From assembly GCF_030068605.1 (NCBI RefSeq), contig NZ_JASJOU010000001.1, positions 1-64,000 on the forward strand: a DNA stretch of 64,000 nucleotides, read 5' to 3'. The notes under the pieces are model-generated. The model had not been told where the DNA came from and did not search any database. It saw nothing but the letters and a program-made list of their open reading frames with translations. The stretch is from Xanthocytophaga agilis. Its GTDB lineage: Bacteria > Bacteroidota > Bacteroidia > Cytophagales > 172606-1. Position numbers and translations under genes: made by a program. Shown here piece by piece: positions 50,468 through 59,346 of this stretch. Position 1 is the first letter of the stretch. Every line of letters starts with the position of its first letter.

Positions 50468-51697
50468 ATGTTTAAAGAAACCGAACTCACTCAAAAAGCA
50501 CAGCAACAGGCTGAGGGTTTACTGCAAGGTCTGGATAATAGTACATTTATTTATCATAATCTGGCACATACCCAAAGTGTTGTCAAAGCAGTTGTAGAGA
50601 TTGGAGAAGCTAGTGGTGCATCTGAAAAAGAGATGGAAATATTGGTAATTGCTGCATGGTTTCATGATACTGGCTTTTTAAAAGATCCTTCTCATCATGA
50701 AGAGCATAGCATTAGTTTTGCTACTAATTTTTTAGGCGAAAATCATAAAGATGAACACTTTATCTCGCAAGTAGTTGGATGTATTCAGGCAACAAAAATG
50801 CCACAGAGTCCGCATAATTTTCTAGAGCAGATTATCTGTGACGCAGATTTATATAAATTAGGGACAAAGGACTTTTTTGAAAATACAGAATGCCTGAAAC
50901 AAGAACTTTCCTGTCGTTTTTCGAAGACCATAGCATTAGACCACTGGAGTGAAGAGAACATTAAGTTTTTAAAGGATCACCAGTATTTTACTGTATACGC
51001 AAAAGAACATTTGCAACCCAGAAAAGATAAAAATATTAAGAAGCTAAAAAAGAAGCTTCAGGAATATCAGGAATCCAATAATCCGGAAAATCATTCTGAG
51101 CAAACAGAACCAATTGAATTGAAGAAAGATAAAGAAAAGGATCAGACAAAAGATAATAAGTTTGGCAGAGGTGTAGAAACCATGTTTCGCACTACTTCTT
51201 CCAATCACCTGCAACTGAGTGGCATTGCAGATCAAAAGGCAAACATTATGATTTCAGTAAATGCTATCATTGTTTCTTTATTGATCTCTGTTCTTTTTCG
51301 AAAGTTTGAACAATTTCCGAATCTTATCATACCTACCTCTATTTTGGTTAGTTGTTGTCTCACAGCTATTGTCTTTGCTATTCTGGCTACACTGCCCAAT
51401 ATAAATTCAGGAAGATTCACACAAGAAGATGTAATGAAACAAAGAACAAATCTTTTATTCTTTGGAAACTTCCACCGAATGGAACTAAGAGAATATGAAT
51501 GGGGGATGAATCAGCTTATCAAAGATCCTAATTTGTTGTATACCAGTATGATCCATGATATCTATTTTTTAGGTAAAGTACTGGGCAGAAAATATAAACT
51601 AATCCGCATTTCCTATACAGTTTTCATGTTTGGATTTGTGATTTCTGTAATCTCTTTTGCAATTGCCTTAATATTTTTTCCTGTAGAATCATTTTAA
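50468..51697 (+). CDS. HD-domain protein with Pycsar-type PycTM membrane effector domain
   Basis: A 409-residue protein with two parts. Residues 1 to about 190 are an HD phosphohydrolase domain: YHNLAH (His30, His34), WFHDTGF (His66, Asp67) and CDADLYKLG (Asp125). A charged, Lys/Glu-rich linker (about 190-235) follows. The C-terminal part has three hydrophobic segments (about 260-277, 287-309, 381-404) and the PycTM/DUF5706 signature HLQLSGIADQKANIMISVN, as in membrane-disrupting effectors of the Pycsar defence system. The gene is 40 bases after a nucleotide cyclase gene, so cyclase-made cyclic nucleotide could trigger it and the HD domain might degrade the signal. That coupling is inferred. 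Confidence 0.85.
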   Translation: MFKETELTQKAQQQAEGLLQGLDNSTFIYHNLAHTQSVVKAVVEIGEASGASEKEMEILVIAAWFHDTGFLKDPSHHEEHSISFATNFLGENHKDEHFISQVVGCIQATKMPQSPHNFLEQIICDADLYKLGTKDFFENTECLKQELSCRFSKTIALDHWSEENIKFLKDHQYFTVYAKEHLQPRKDKNIKKLKKKLQEYQESNNPENHSEQTEPIELKKDKEKDQTKDNKFGRGVETMFRTTSSNHLQLSGIADQKANIMISVNAIIVSLLISVLFRKFEQFPNLIIPTSILVSCCLTAIVFAILATLPNINSGRFTQEDVMKQRTNLLFFGNFHRMELREYEWGMNQLIKDPNLLYTSMIHDIYFLGKVLGRKYKLIRISYTVFMFGFVISVISFAIALIFFPVESF

Positions 51698-51850
51698 GGT
51701 CAAAAATTATAGCTTATCTGGTATATACTTGCAACTAATGATCATTTTTGCCATATATAATAAGGCAAGATGTCATCCTTTTATCAATTATTCATTTATA
51801 GTTATTATTTTAAAACCGTCTTTTAAGATAGGTAGTGACATTATTATTTT

Positions 51851-52723
51851 ATGAGAACAATTTTACTAATAAGTATTTTCCTGGGGAGTTCATTTATAGG
51901 ATTTGCACAAAACCAATCTATAATGGATTCTGTGCAAATAGTAGCCATTCTAAACACAGTTGATACAGATAGCACAGCTCACCCAGTAAAGTTAGACTGG
52001 AACTATGTGAAAAGTTACTGGTATGATACAAAAGCTGTTGTGACAAGACCTTTTTCATGGAAGGAAAATAATATTACCCAATTCGCTCTTATTTCCTGGG
52101 TATCCGGAGCGTCTTATTTACTGGCTGATCAAAAAATAAAGAACTGGTCTCAGGAAAACCGGACAGATTTTACCAATACAGCATCAGAGATTGTTGACCC
52201 GTTGGGAAATGGCCGATATTTGTGGATTACTTCAGGCCTGGTATTTTTACATGGTCAGGTTTTTAAAAATCAGAAGAGTACCCGGGTTGGGTTGCTTATT
52301 CTTGAATCCCAATTGATTAATGGTGTACTGGGACAAATTATAAAACTATCTGCCGGGCGTAAACGTCCCTGGGATGGTGCTACCTCTCAGGAATGGGCCG
52401 GTCCTCAATATCCTCCTTATCATTCCTTCCCTTCAGGACATGCACAGACTGCTTTTGCGTTGGCTACCGTAGTAGCAATGGAGTTTAAACATATACGAGC
52501 TGTACCTATTGTTGCTTATTCACTAGCTACCCTAACTGTATTATCCAGAATCAATGCTAATGCACACTGGACTTCTGACTTGATTGTTGGAGCTGCATTA
52601 GGTCATTTTATTAGTAAAACTATCGTAAGACAACATCCTGAATCAGGTGATGGATATAAGAAGAAACTAGGTTGGCAATTACTTCCTACTGGTACAGGTT
52701 TTACTCTGGCAAAAAGCTTTTAA
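51851..52723 (+). CDS. PAP2-family phosphatase, exported
   Basis: A 290-residue acid phosphatase of the PAP2 superfamily. A signal peptide ends near FIGFAQ. The catalytic motifs are present in the usual order: KLSAGRKRPWDG (KxxxxxxRP), SFPSGHAQ (PSGH) and SRINANAHWTSD (SRxxxxxHxxxD). The helices around them fit membrane association. Family members dephosphorylate undecaprenyl pyrophosphate, phosphatidate or lipid A; the substrate is undetermined. It is followed 32 bases later by the SdiA-regulated-like gene. Confidence 0.88.
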   Translation: MRTILLISIFLGSSFIGFAQNQSIMDSVQIVAILNTVDTDSTAHPVKLDWNYVKSYWYDTKAVVTRPFSWKENNITQFALISWVSGASYLLADQKIKNWSQENRTDFTNTASEIVDPLGNGRYLWITSGLVFLHGQVFKNQKSTRVGLLILESQLINGVLGQIIKLSAGRKRPWDGATSQEWAGPQYPPYHSFPSGHAQTAFALATVVAMEFKHIRAVPIVAYSLATLTVLSRINANAHWTSDLIVGAALGHFISKTIVRQHPESGDGYKKKLGWQLLPTGTGFTLAKSF

Positions 52724-52755
52724 AATAATTTGGTTGCCAATACGTCTGAATAAAG

Positions 52756-53640
52756 ATGATGAGTAGTAAAAATTACATATTACTAGGATTGGCTTTCTTA
52801 TCACTGGGGTGTGATACACGGAGTTTAAAAGAAATTCCGAAAGTTCCCAGTGGTAAGCTTCGTTATGATATCAAACATCCTAGCCAGAAGTTTTTTATGC
52901 CGGATGAACTGGAAGAGATTTCAGGGATTACGTATTATAAACCGGGTCAGATAATGTGTGTACAGGATGAGGAGGGTAAAGTGTTTTTGTATAACCTGGA
53001 TGAACGAAAAGTAAGCCGACGAATACGTTTTGCTAAGGATGGAGATTATGAAGATCTGGTTTCCGTAGGAGAGGAGATATATGTAGCAAAGAGTAATGGT
53101 ACATTGCATCATTTTGTTGTTACAGATGAAAAAAAGGTCAATGACGATGAACTGGATACACCTTTAACAGAAGATAATGATATTGAAGGTATTTGCCTTG
53201 ATCCAGTGACTCAGCAATTATGGATAGCCTGTAAAGGAGACGCAGGAATTAACACGGATTCTTTGAAAGGACGTGCGGTCTATGCCTATGATATACAATC
53301 CAATGCAATGAATCCGAAGCCTGTTATCTTCTTGACCAGTGAAGATCTGGAGTCGTTTGTAAAACCTAATCTCAAACAGACAAAAAAGAAAAAGATATCA
53401 TTTAAACCTTCTGCTATTGCTGTAAATCCAGTGGATAAGAGAATTTATCTTTTGGCTGCTACTGGTAATTTATTAGTGGTTTTAAATAGAGATGGCTCTA
53501 TTTATGAGGCTATTCCTTTATCTCCTAAAGTATTTCGCCAGCCTGAAGGATTATGTTTTTCACCGGAAGGGGATATGTTTATTGCAAGTGAAGGTGACGG
53601 AGAAGTTGGATATATTGTACGTTTTGAATACCTGAAATAA
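52756..53640 (+). CDS. SdiA-regulated-like beta-propeller lipoprotein
   Basis: A 294-residue protein with an N-terminal lipoprotein signal (lipobox ending LGC). The body is a beta-propeller of YncE/SdiA-regulated type: LEEISGITYYKPGQIMCVQDEEG, GDYEDLVSVGEEIYVAKSNGTLHHF, DNDIEGICLDPVTQQLWIACKGD and PEGLCFSPEGDMFIASEGDGE. No enzymatic motif. The role is unknown; such proteins often sit at the cell surface. It lies between the PAP2 and metallophosphoesterase genes on the same strand. Confidence 0.75.
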   Translation: MMSSKNYILLGLAFLSLGCDTRSLKEIPKVPSGKLRYDIKHPSQKFFMPDELEEISGITYYKPGQIMCVQDEEGKVFLYNLDERKVSRRIRFAKDGDYEDLVSVGEEIYVAKSNGTLHHFVVTDEKKVNDDELDTPLTEDNDIEGICLDPVTQQLWIACKGDAGINTDSLKGRAVYAYDIQSNAMNPKPVIFLTSEDLESFVKPNLKQTKKKKISFKPSAIAVNPVDKRIYLLAATGNLLVVLNRDGSIYEAIPLSPKVFRQPEGLCFSPEGDMFIASEGDGEVGYIVRFEYLK

Positions 53641-53709
53641 AATACTTAACTTCTACACTATGGACCCTTTAGAAATTTGTTGTTCTCCATTTATATACGA
53701 GAATTAATT

Positions 53710-56700
53710 ATGAGGCATTTTTTTACTATTACTTTATTTATTTTTTATTCTTCTTTCCTTTCAGCTCAATCTCCTAAATACACACTTTTCTTATTAGGTG
53801 ATGCAGGAGCACCTGTGTTGAATGGTCAGGATCCAACCTTGCAGTTGCTGAAAACACAACTGGAAAAAACGCCCAATAGTGCTTTGATCATTTTGGGTGA
53901 TAATATTTATCAGAATGGAATGCCAGATGAGGAATCTTCGGCTCGGGAGAATGCAGAAGCCCGAATAGTTGCTCAGTTAAAAATCCTGGAAAGTTATAAA
54001 GGTAATACATATGTAGTACCGGGAAACCATGATTGGAAACGCGGTAAGGTTGGTGGCTGGAAATATCTGGAAAATCAGGAAAAGTTTGTTGAGAACTATC
54101 TTAAGAGAGGTAATGTGTTTTTACCAGATGAAGGATGTCCTGGACCTGTTGAAATAGCTTTAACTAATCAAGCTACCTTAGTGATTCTGGATACTCAGTG
54201 GTGGTTACAACCAAAAGAAGATCGTCCAGGAGAAGATTCAGATTGTGAGTGTAAAAATGAAGCGCAGGTAGTAGAGCGGTTACAAGATATAATGACCAGA
54301 AACCAAAGTAAGCAAGTTATAGTGGCTGCTCACCATCCAATGTATACATATGGAGAACATAATGGTGCTGCTACCTGGAAGGATCATATCTTTCCATTTA
54401 CTCATCTGAAAAAGAATTTGTATATACCATTGCCTATACTAGGTTCTATCATGCCTCTTTATCGGGGTGCATTTGGCGATATCCAGGATATGAAACATGG
54501 GAAGAATCGTTTTATGCGAAAGTCTATTCTTGATGTTTTAACAGCCTATCCTAATACAATTTATGTAAATGGTCATGACCACAATCTGCAATACATTAAA
54601 CGGGATAGTATGCATTTTATAACAAGTGGGGCTGGATCTAAACGAACTGTTGTGAGAAATGGGAAATATGCTTTGTTTACAGACAGTCAAAAAGGATTTG
54701 CTCGTTTGGATTTCTATGAAGATGGTACTGTAGGGCTAGAATTTTGGGAAGCAATTAAGCCTGAAAGCGCTGTATTTAAGCAAACCATTATCTCCAATGG
54801 AAAACCTGCTATTGCAGTTCAGCAAGATAGTATATCCCCTAAGAATATTGTATTGCCCAAAAGTCAGATAGTATCTGCCAGTCAACAATATGGTACGTCA
54901 AAATGGGGTGAAATATGGTTAGGAAAAAATTATCGTGCAGAGTGGAAACAGCCTATAGAAGTACCTGTATTTGATATTGAAAAGGAGAGATTAAAAATCC
55001 TTCAGAAGGGGGGAGGACAACAAACAAAATCACTTCGGTTAGAAGATGCGAGTGGTAAGCAGTTCGTTTTGCGGTCTATTGAAAAAGATCCGGAAAGTGC
55101 TATTCCTGAATTCATTCGTAAGACCGTTTTTGCTGATTTGGTACAGGATCAGATCTCTGCAGCACACCCCTATGGGGCCATTGCTGTACCTGGATTGGCT
55201 GAAGCAGCGGGTGTTCCTCATGCAAATCCCAAAGTTGTTTTTATTCCGGATGATCCCCATTTTGGACAATATCAAAAGTTATTTGCCAATACATTGGCTA
55301 TTTTTGAAGAAAGAAACCCTGGTAATGAAGAAGATGAGAATACTAAAAGCTATAGTACCATCAAGGTAGTGGAAAAGTTGGAGGATGATAATGACAATCG
55401 TGTAAACCAGCAGGCGGTAGTTCGGGCAAGATTATTTGATATGTTTATCTCAGACTGGGATCGCCATGATGATCAGTGGCGTTGGGTGGGACAGAAAACA
55501 GAGAAAGGAATAATTTTCAGCCCTGTGCCTCGTGATCGTGATCAGGCTTTTTTTATCAACGAGGGGTGGATTCCCAAGCTTGCCAGTCGCAAATGGGCCA
55601 TGCCAAAGATTCAAGGGTTTGGTTATACAATCAGGGATGTACGAACACTGAATTTTAATGCCCGTTACTTTGATAGATCGTTTTTAACAGAGTTATCTTT
55701 ACCTGATTGGCTTCAGGTTGCGAAAGATATACAACAGCGCATGACAGATGAGGTGATTGAAAAATCTGTTCATCAACTGCCGGATAGCGTTTTTAAAATC
55801 AGAGGTCAGGAGATTATCAATAAGTTGAAGTCTCGGAGAGAGATATTACCACAGGAGGCTGAAAAATTTTATCGCTTTCTGGCAAGGAAAGTAGATGTGG
55901 TAGGTAGTGACAAGAATGAATATTTTCTGGTAAATCATCTGAATGATACTCAGATTGAGATAAAAGTGTACAAGACTAACAAAGATGGAGATTCTACGAA
56001 AGCCTTATATACTAGAACATTTTCTTCTCCGGAAACCAAAGAAATCAGTTTATATGGATTAGGTGGAAAGGATCTCTTTATGATTTCTGGAAACACTAAT
56101 AAATCGATTAAAGTACGAATCATTGGTGGTGGTGGCAAGGATGTAATTGCTGATAATTCCAGAAATAGTGCCGGAAAGACAATTGTATATGATACCAAAG
56201 ATAATACAGAGATAAAAACATCTGCTTCTGTTCGGGACAAAACGTCAGATGATCCAAAAGTCAATGAGTACAATCGAAAAGCGTTTAAATATGATTTAGT
56301 ACTACCCTTATTGTCTGCTCAATATAATCCAGATGATGGGGTTTTCTTTGGTGGAGGTGTTCTGATTCGCAAACAAGGTTTTAGAAAAGAGCCATTTGCT
56401 GCCCAACATAAAATTACTGTTAATCATGCGGCTGCTACGGAAGCATATAACTTTGACTATCAGGGGACATTTACAAATGTTTTCCCTAAAACAGACCTTC
56501 AAATTAATGCGGAAATAAAGGCACCTAATTTTGTAAATAACTTTTTCGGACTAAGCAATGAGAGTGCGTATGATAAAGAACAACGCATCAATTACTATCG
56601 GGTACGATTTGAAAATCTGAGTCTGAATGCCTTATTTTTTAAGAAGCTCAGTTCTCAGACAAAGTTCTTTCTGGGACCACAAATTGAAAGTGTAGAAATA

Positions 56701-57345
56701 GAAAGTTCTTCGAGAAAGCGGTTCATCTATGAATATGCTTCTGAAAATAATTTACCGGAGAGTTTCTTTGACCGGAAAAGTTATGCTGGTTTGATGGCAG
56801 GTTTTCGAATTGATTCGCGGGATAATAAAGTATATCCTACCAACGGTGTTTTCTGGAATGCTGACTTGAAAGTGATGCGCACCCTGAATGACAATATCAC
56901 GCAGCCATACACGCAACTTTCTTCAGAGCTAGCCTTTTACTGGAGCATAAAGCTACCTGCCCGGGTGACTTTCGCAACCCGGTTTGGTGGAGGAGTTAAC
57001 TTTACCAATTATGAATTCTTTCAGGCAAATAGTTTGGGTGGCCTGACAAACCTAAGAGGCTATCGTCGTACCCGGTTTTCTGGAAGGGATAGCTTTTATA
57101 ACAACACAGAAGTTAGAGTTCGGTTATTTAGCTTTAGAACCTACCTATTCCCTGCGTTTGGGGGAATTGTTGGGTTTCATGATGTGGGTCGTGTGTGGGT
57201 GGACAATGAAAAATCCAATGTATGGCATACTGGTTATGGCGGAGGTATTTTCCTGGTGCCGTTTCAACAGGTAGTTATTACTGCCTTATACGGCTTCTCC
57301 AAAGAAGATAGTTTACCCGTGATACGGCTAGGCTTTTTCTTTTAG
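53710..57345 (+). CDS. Metallophosphoesterase fused to a BamA-like outer-membrane barrel
   Basis: A protein of about 1211 residues with a signal peptide ending near LSAQ. The N-terminal quarter is a calcineurin-like metallophosphoesterase: LFLLGDAGAP, IILGDNIYQNG, VPGNHDW, VVAAHHPMYTYG and YVNGHDHNLQYI give the complete set of metal ligands. A middle region of about 500 residues contains a phosphotransferase/lantibiotic-kinase-like part (FDMFISDWDRHDDQWRW, FSPVPRDRDQAF). The C-terminal ~350 residues are an outer-membrane beta-barrel of the Omp85/BamA type (NSLGGLTNLRGYRRTRFSG, ending in RLGFFF with a terminal Phe). It would place a phosphoesterase on or beneath the outer membrane. The frame opens at 53677, but the ATG at 53710 starts a proper signal. 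Confidence 0.88.
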   Translation: MRHFFTITLFIFYSSFLSAQSPKYTLFLLGDAGAPVLNGQDPTLQLLKTQLEKTPNSALIILGDNIYQNGMPDEESSARENAEARIVAQLKILESYKGNTYVVPGNHDWKRGKVGGWKYLENQEKFVENYLKRGNVFLPDEGCPGPVEIALTNQATLVILDTQWWLQPKEDRPGEDSDCECKNEAQVVERLQDIMTRNQSKQVIVAAHHPMYTYGEHNGAATWKDHIFPFTHLKKNLYIPLPILGSIMPLYRGAFGDIQDMKHGKNRFMRKSILDVLTAYPNTIYVNGHDHNLQYIKRDSMHFITSGAGSKRTVVRNGKYALFTDSQKGFARLDFYEDGTVGLEFWEAIKPESAVFKQTIISNGKPAIAVQQDSISPKNIVLPKSQIVSASQQYGTSKWGEIWLGKNYRAEWKQPIEVPVFDIEKERLKILQKGGGQQTKSLRLEDASGKQFVLRSIEKDPESAIPEFIRKTVFADLVQDQISAAHPYGAIAVPGLAEAAGVPHANPKVVFIPDDPHFGQYQKLFANTLAIFEERNPGNEEDENTKSYSTIKVVEKLEDDNDNRVNQQAVVRARLFDMFISDWDRHDDQWRWVGQKTEKGIIFSPVPRDRDQAFFINEGWIPKLASRKWAMPKIQGFGYTIRDVRTLNFNARYFDRSFLTELSLPDWLQVAKDIQQRMTDEVIEKSVHQLPDSVFKIRGQEIINKLKSRREILPQEAEKFYRFLARKVDVVGSDKNEYFLVNHLNDTQIEIKVYKTNKDGDSTKALYTRTFSSPETKEISLYGLGGKDLFMISGNTNKSIKVRIIGGGGKDVIADNSRNSAGKTIVYDTKDNTEIKTSASVRDKTSDDPKVNEYNRKAFKYDLVLPLLSAQYNPDDGVFFGGGVLIRKQGFRKEPFAAQHKITVNHAAATEAYNFDYQGTFTNVFPKTDLQINAEIKAPNFVNNFFGLSNESAYDKEQRINYYRVRFENLSLNALFFKKLSSQTKFFLGPQIESVEIESSSRKRFIYEYASENNLPESFFDRKSYAGLMAGFRIDSRDNKVYPTNGVFWNADLKVMRTLNDNITQPYTQLSSELAFYWSIKLPARVTFATRFGGGVNFTNYEFFQANSLGGLTNLRGYRRTRFSGRDSFYNNTEVRVRLFSFRTYLFPAFGGIVGFHDVGRVWVDNEKSNVWHTGYGGGIFLVPFQQVVITALYGFSKEDSLPVIRLGFFF

Positions 57346-57369
57346 AAAGAATCAAATCTATCGTTTATG

Positions 57370-57407
57370 ACAGGCTGATATACATAAGTATGTCAGCCTG
57401 TTTTTTA
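57370..57407. terminator. Bidirectional terminator
   Basis: A 14-bp stem (ACAGGCTGATATAC with GTATGTCAGCCTGT, one G-T pair), loop ATAA, followed by TTTTTT. It separates the BamA-like fusion gene from the convergent mocR gene. Confidence 0.75.
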
Positions 57408-58868
57408 TGCCATAACTTTTTGTAAGAGATGGATAGATTGTTCAATTTCTTCCAGATTAGAAGATGCAAATCCCATGCGAGTCATATTTTGCAGATTACA
57501 ATCATAGTTCTTTCCATTACCTAACAGTAAGCCTTGTTTTTGAGCTTCCAACGATAACGTTTCCAGATTGTGTCGTTGATAAAATGTAGCCCATACAGCC
57601 ATACCACCTTCTGGCACTTTAAATGAAATGGATTCAGGAAAGTAATTTTCTAACAGATCACAGAAGAAGTTCCGGCGTTCGTGATAAAGCTTCTGTGCTT
57701 TTTTGAGATGGCGCTTCAATTCTCCCTCTGCAATCAGTTCTGCCATCGCCTGTTCCAGTATAAGGTCTCCCTGTCTGTCAATAATTCTACGCAGATAACC
57801 TGCTTCTTCTATAAGGTTTTGTGGAGCAACAATGTATCCAACCCGAAAAGCAGGTGCAATTGCCTTGGTTAGAGAACCTACATAAACTACCATGCCATGC
57901 GTATCTGCACTGGCTAACGGTAGAATTGGACTACTGGTGTAATGGAAGTCGTAATCATAGTCATCTTCCAGGATGGCAAAATCGTATTGTGATGCCAATT
58001 GTAATAAACGTATTCGCCGTTCTGCACTCAGTGTAACTGTTGTTGGATAATGGTGGTGAGACGTAATATATAATAAACGTATAGATTGCTCTTCACAAAG
58101 TGTTTCAATTGAATCTACACATATTCCTTGTTCATCAACCGGAACACGAAGTAACTGTACACCTAGTTGTTGGAATATCATATTAGCTGCCGGATAATTG
58201 GCATCTGCTACGATTACTTTATCTCCTTGTTTACAGATAATTTTTGCTGCCAGGTGAATTCCCATAACACTACCTCGGGTAATACAAATATTATTTGAGG
58301 AAATTGCCAGTCCTCGGCTCTGATGGAGATAATCTGCCAAAACTTCGCGTAGGTATGGGTTGCCCTGCGTTTCACCATATAAAAGAAGCTTCTTTTGGAA
58401 ACTGCGTTGTAAAATAGTCCGGTAGGTACGTGAAAGTACTTCCACTGGAGCCAGGCGTACATCTGGAAATCCATCATCAAAACCTATGAGATTACCCGCT
58501 TTGATAATTGGCCGATGGAGAAGTGTATTAGATTCAATCCTAAAACCAGTTTGTACAGGGTAAGCAGGTGGTACATTAGTAGCTGAAGATATCTTCTCTG
58601 GTGTGATCTCAGGTAACTTTTTGCTTACAAAGGTTCCTTTGGCTGGTATCTGTTCTATCCAACCTTGTGTTAGAAGTTCTTCATAGGTTTTAATTACCGT
58701 TTTTCTATGCACTTGCAATTGTTCGGATAAAGCTCTACTACCAGGCAATTTAGTCCCCGCTCCGATAACTCCTTTCTTTATCTGCAAGATCATGTTATTG
58801 GTAATTTGCAGATAGACAGGAGTGCTGCTTTGTCTATCAATAGATAATAAAGTGGAGTAAGGAAGCAT
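57405..58868 (-). CDS. MocR/GntR-type transcriptional regulator with aminotransferase domain
   Basis: A 487-residue regulator. The N-terminal winged helix (residues about 15-80, PVYLQITNNMILQIKKGVI, GSRALSEQLQVHRKTVIKTYEEL) is GntR-type and the rest is a fold-type I aminotransferase domain with PLP-lysine region VGSLTKAIAPAFRVGYIVAP. MocR proteins such as PdxR sense PLP or its precursors or an amino compound and regulate the adjacent gene. Here the divergent genes encode a cupin and a flavin-dependent split-barrel protein of the pyridoxamine-phosphate-oxidase-like family, which supports a local control role. An inverted repeat GGACTAC-N27-GTAGTCC lies in the intergenic region. Confidence 0.88.
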   Translation of the reverse strand: MLPYSTLLSIDRQSSTPVYLQITNNMILQIKKGVIGAGTKLPGSRALSEQLQVHRKTVIKTYEELLTQGWIEQIPAKGTFVSKKLPEITPEKISSATNVPPAYPVQTGFRIESNTLLHRPIIKAGNLIGFDDGFPDVRLAPVEVLSRTYRTILQRSFQKKLLLYGETQGNPYLREVLADYLHQSRGLAISSNNICITRGSVMGIHLAAKIICKQGDKVIVADANYPAANMIFQQLGVQLLRVPVDEQGICVDSIETLCEEQSIRLLYITSHHHYPTTVTLSAERRIRLLQLASQYDFAILEDDYDYDFHYTSSPILPLASADTHGMVVYVGSLTKAIAPAFRVGYIVAPQNLIEEAGYLRRIIDRQGDLILEQAMAELIAEGELKRHLKKAQKLYHERRNFFCDLLENYFPESISFKVPEGGMAVWATFYQRHNLETLSLEAQKQGLLLGNGKNYDCNLQNMTRMGFASSNLEEIEQSIHLLQKVMA

Positions 58869-58873
58869 AAACC

Positions 58874-58914
58874 GGACTACTTGTTGTGTAAAAACTGGAT
58901 GCCTTTGGTAGTCC
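58874..58914. promoter_or_regulatory. Candidate MocR operator (inverted repeat)
   Basis: GGACTAC at 58874-58880 and GTAGTCC at 58908-58914 are exact reverse complements, 27 bases apart. The second half lies inside the spacer of the cupin promoter, so a bound regulator could block or activate it. Confidence 0.35.
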
Positions 58915-58932
58915 TGTAAATGTATACTTTTG
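58905..58932 (+). promoter_or_regulatory. Promoter of the cupin-split barrel operon
   Basis: TTG at 58905-58907, a 17-base spacer and TACTTTTG at 58925-58932. Predicted start of transcription about 15 bases before the cupin ATG. Confidence 0.6.
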
Positions 58933-58954
58933 AAAAGTAATCATCAAGTATATT

Positions 58955-59299
58955 ATGGTATTCTCTCCTGATACTTTTCTAAAAAATCTGCCTCTTCCTG
59001 CTACTGAGAAATGGAAGGATGGTGTCTGGTATATAGAGGTTTATCGTCATGGGACAATGCAACTGGAAATATTTGCTCCCAAAAATAAAGATTATCAGAC
59101 ACCACATGAGCAGGATGAGTTATACATTATTATTAGTGGTACAAGTGAATTTATTAAAGAGTCTGAACACTATACCTGTAAGGTTGGAGATGTCATTTTT
59201 GTGGAAGCAGGAAGAGTACATCGCTTTGAAAATTTTAGTGATGATTTTATCACCTGGGTCATTTTCTATGGCCCCAAAGGTGGTGAGACATCTGTATAA
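58955..59299 (+). CDS. Cupin domain protein
   Basis: A 114-residue single-domain cupin. The fold shows in YRHGTMQLEIFAPKNKDYQTPHEQDELYIIISGTSEF (cupin motif 1, HxxxE) and DVIFVEAGRVHRFENF (motif 2, with His). These are metal-binding small barrels; the role (dioxygenase, isomerase, binding protein) cannot be read from sequence. It is cotranscribed with the split-barrel gene 48 bases on, and lies divergent to a MocR regulator. Confidence 0.85.
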   Translation: MVFSPDTFLKNLPLPATEKWKDGVWYIEVYRHGTMQLEIFAPKNKDYQTPHEQDELYIIISGTSEFIKESEHYTCKVGDVIFVEAGRVHRFENFSDDFITWVIFYGPKGGETSV

Positions 59300-59346
59300 A
59301 CTTAGTAAAAATCCTTATATCCATCATTTTTAATCAATGCAAAACT

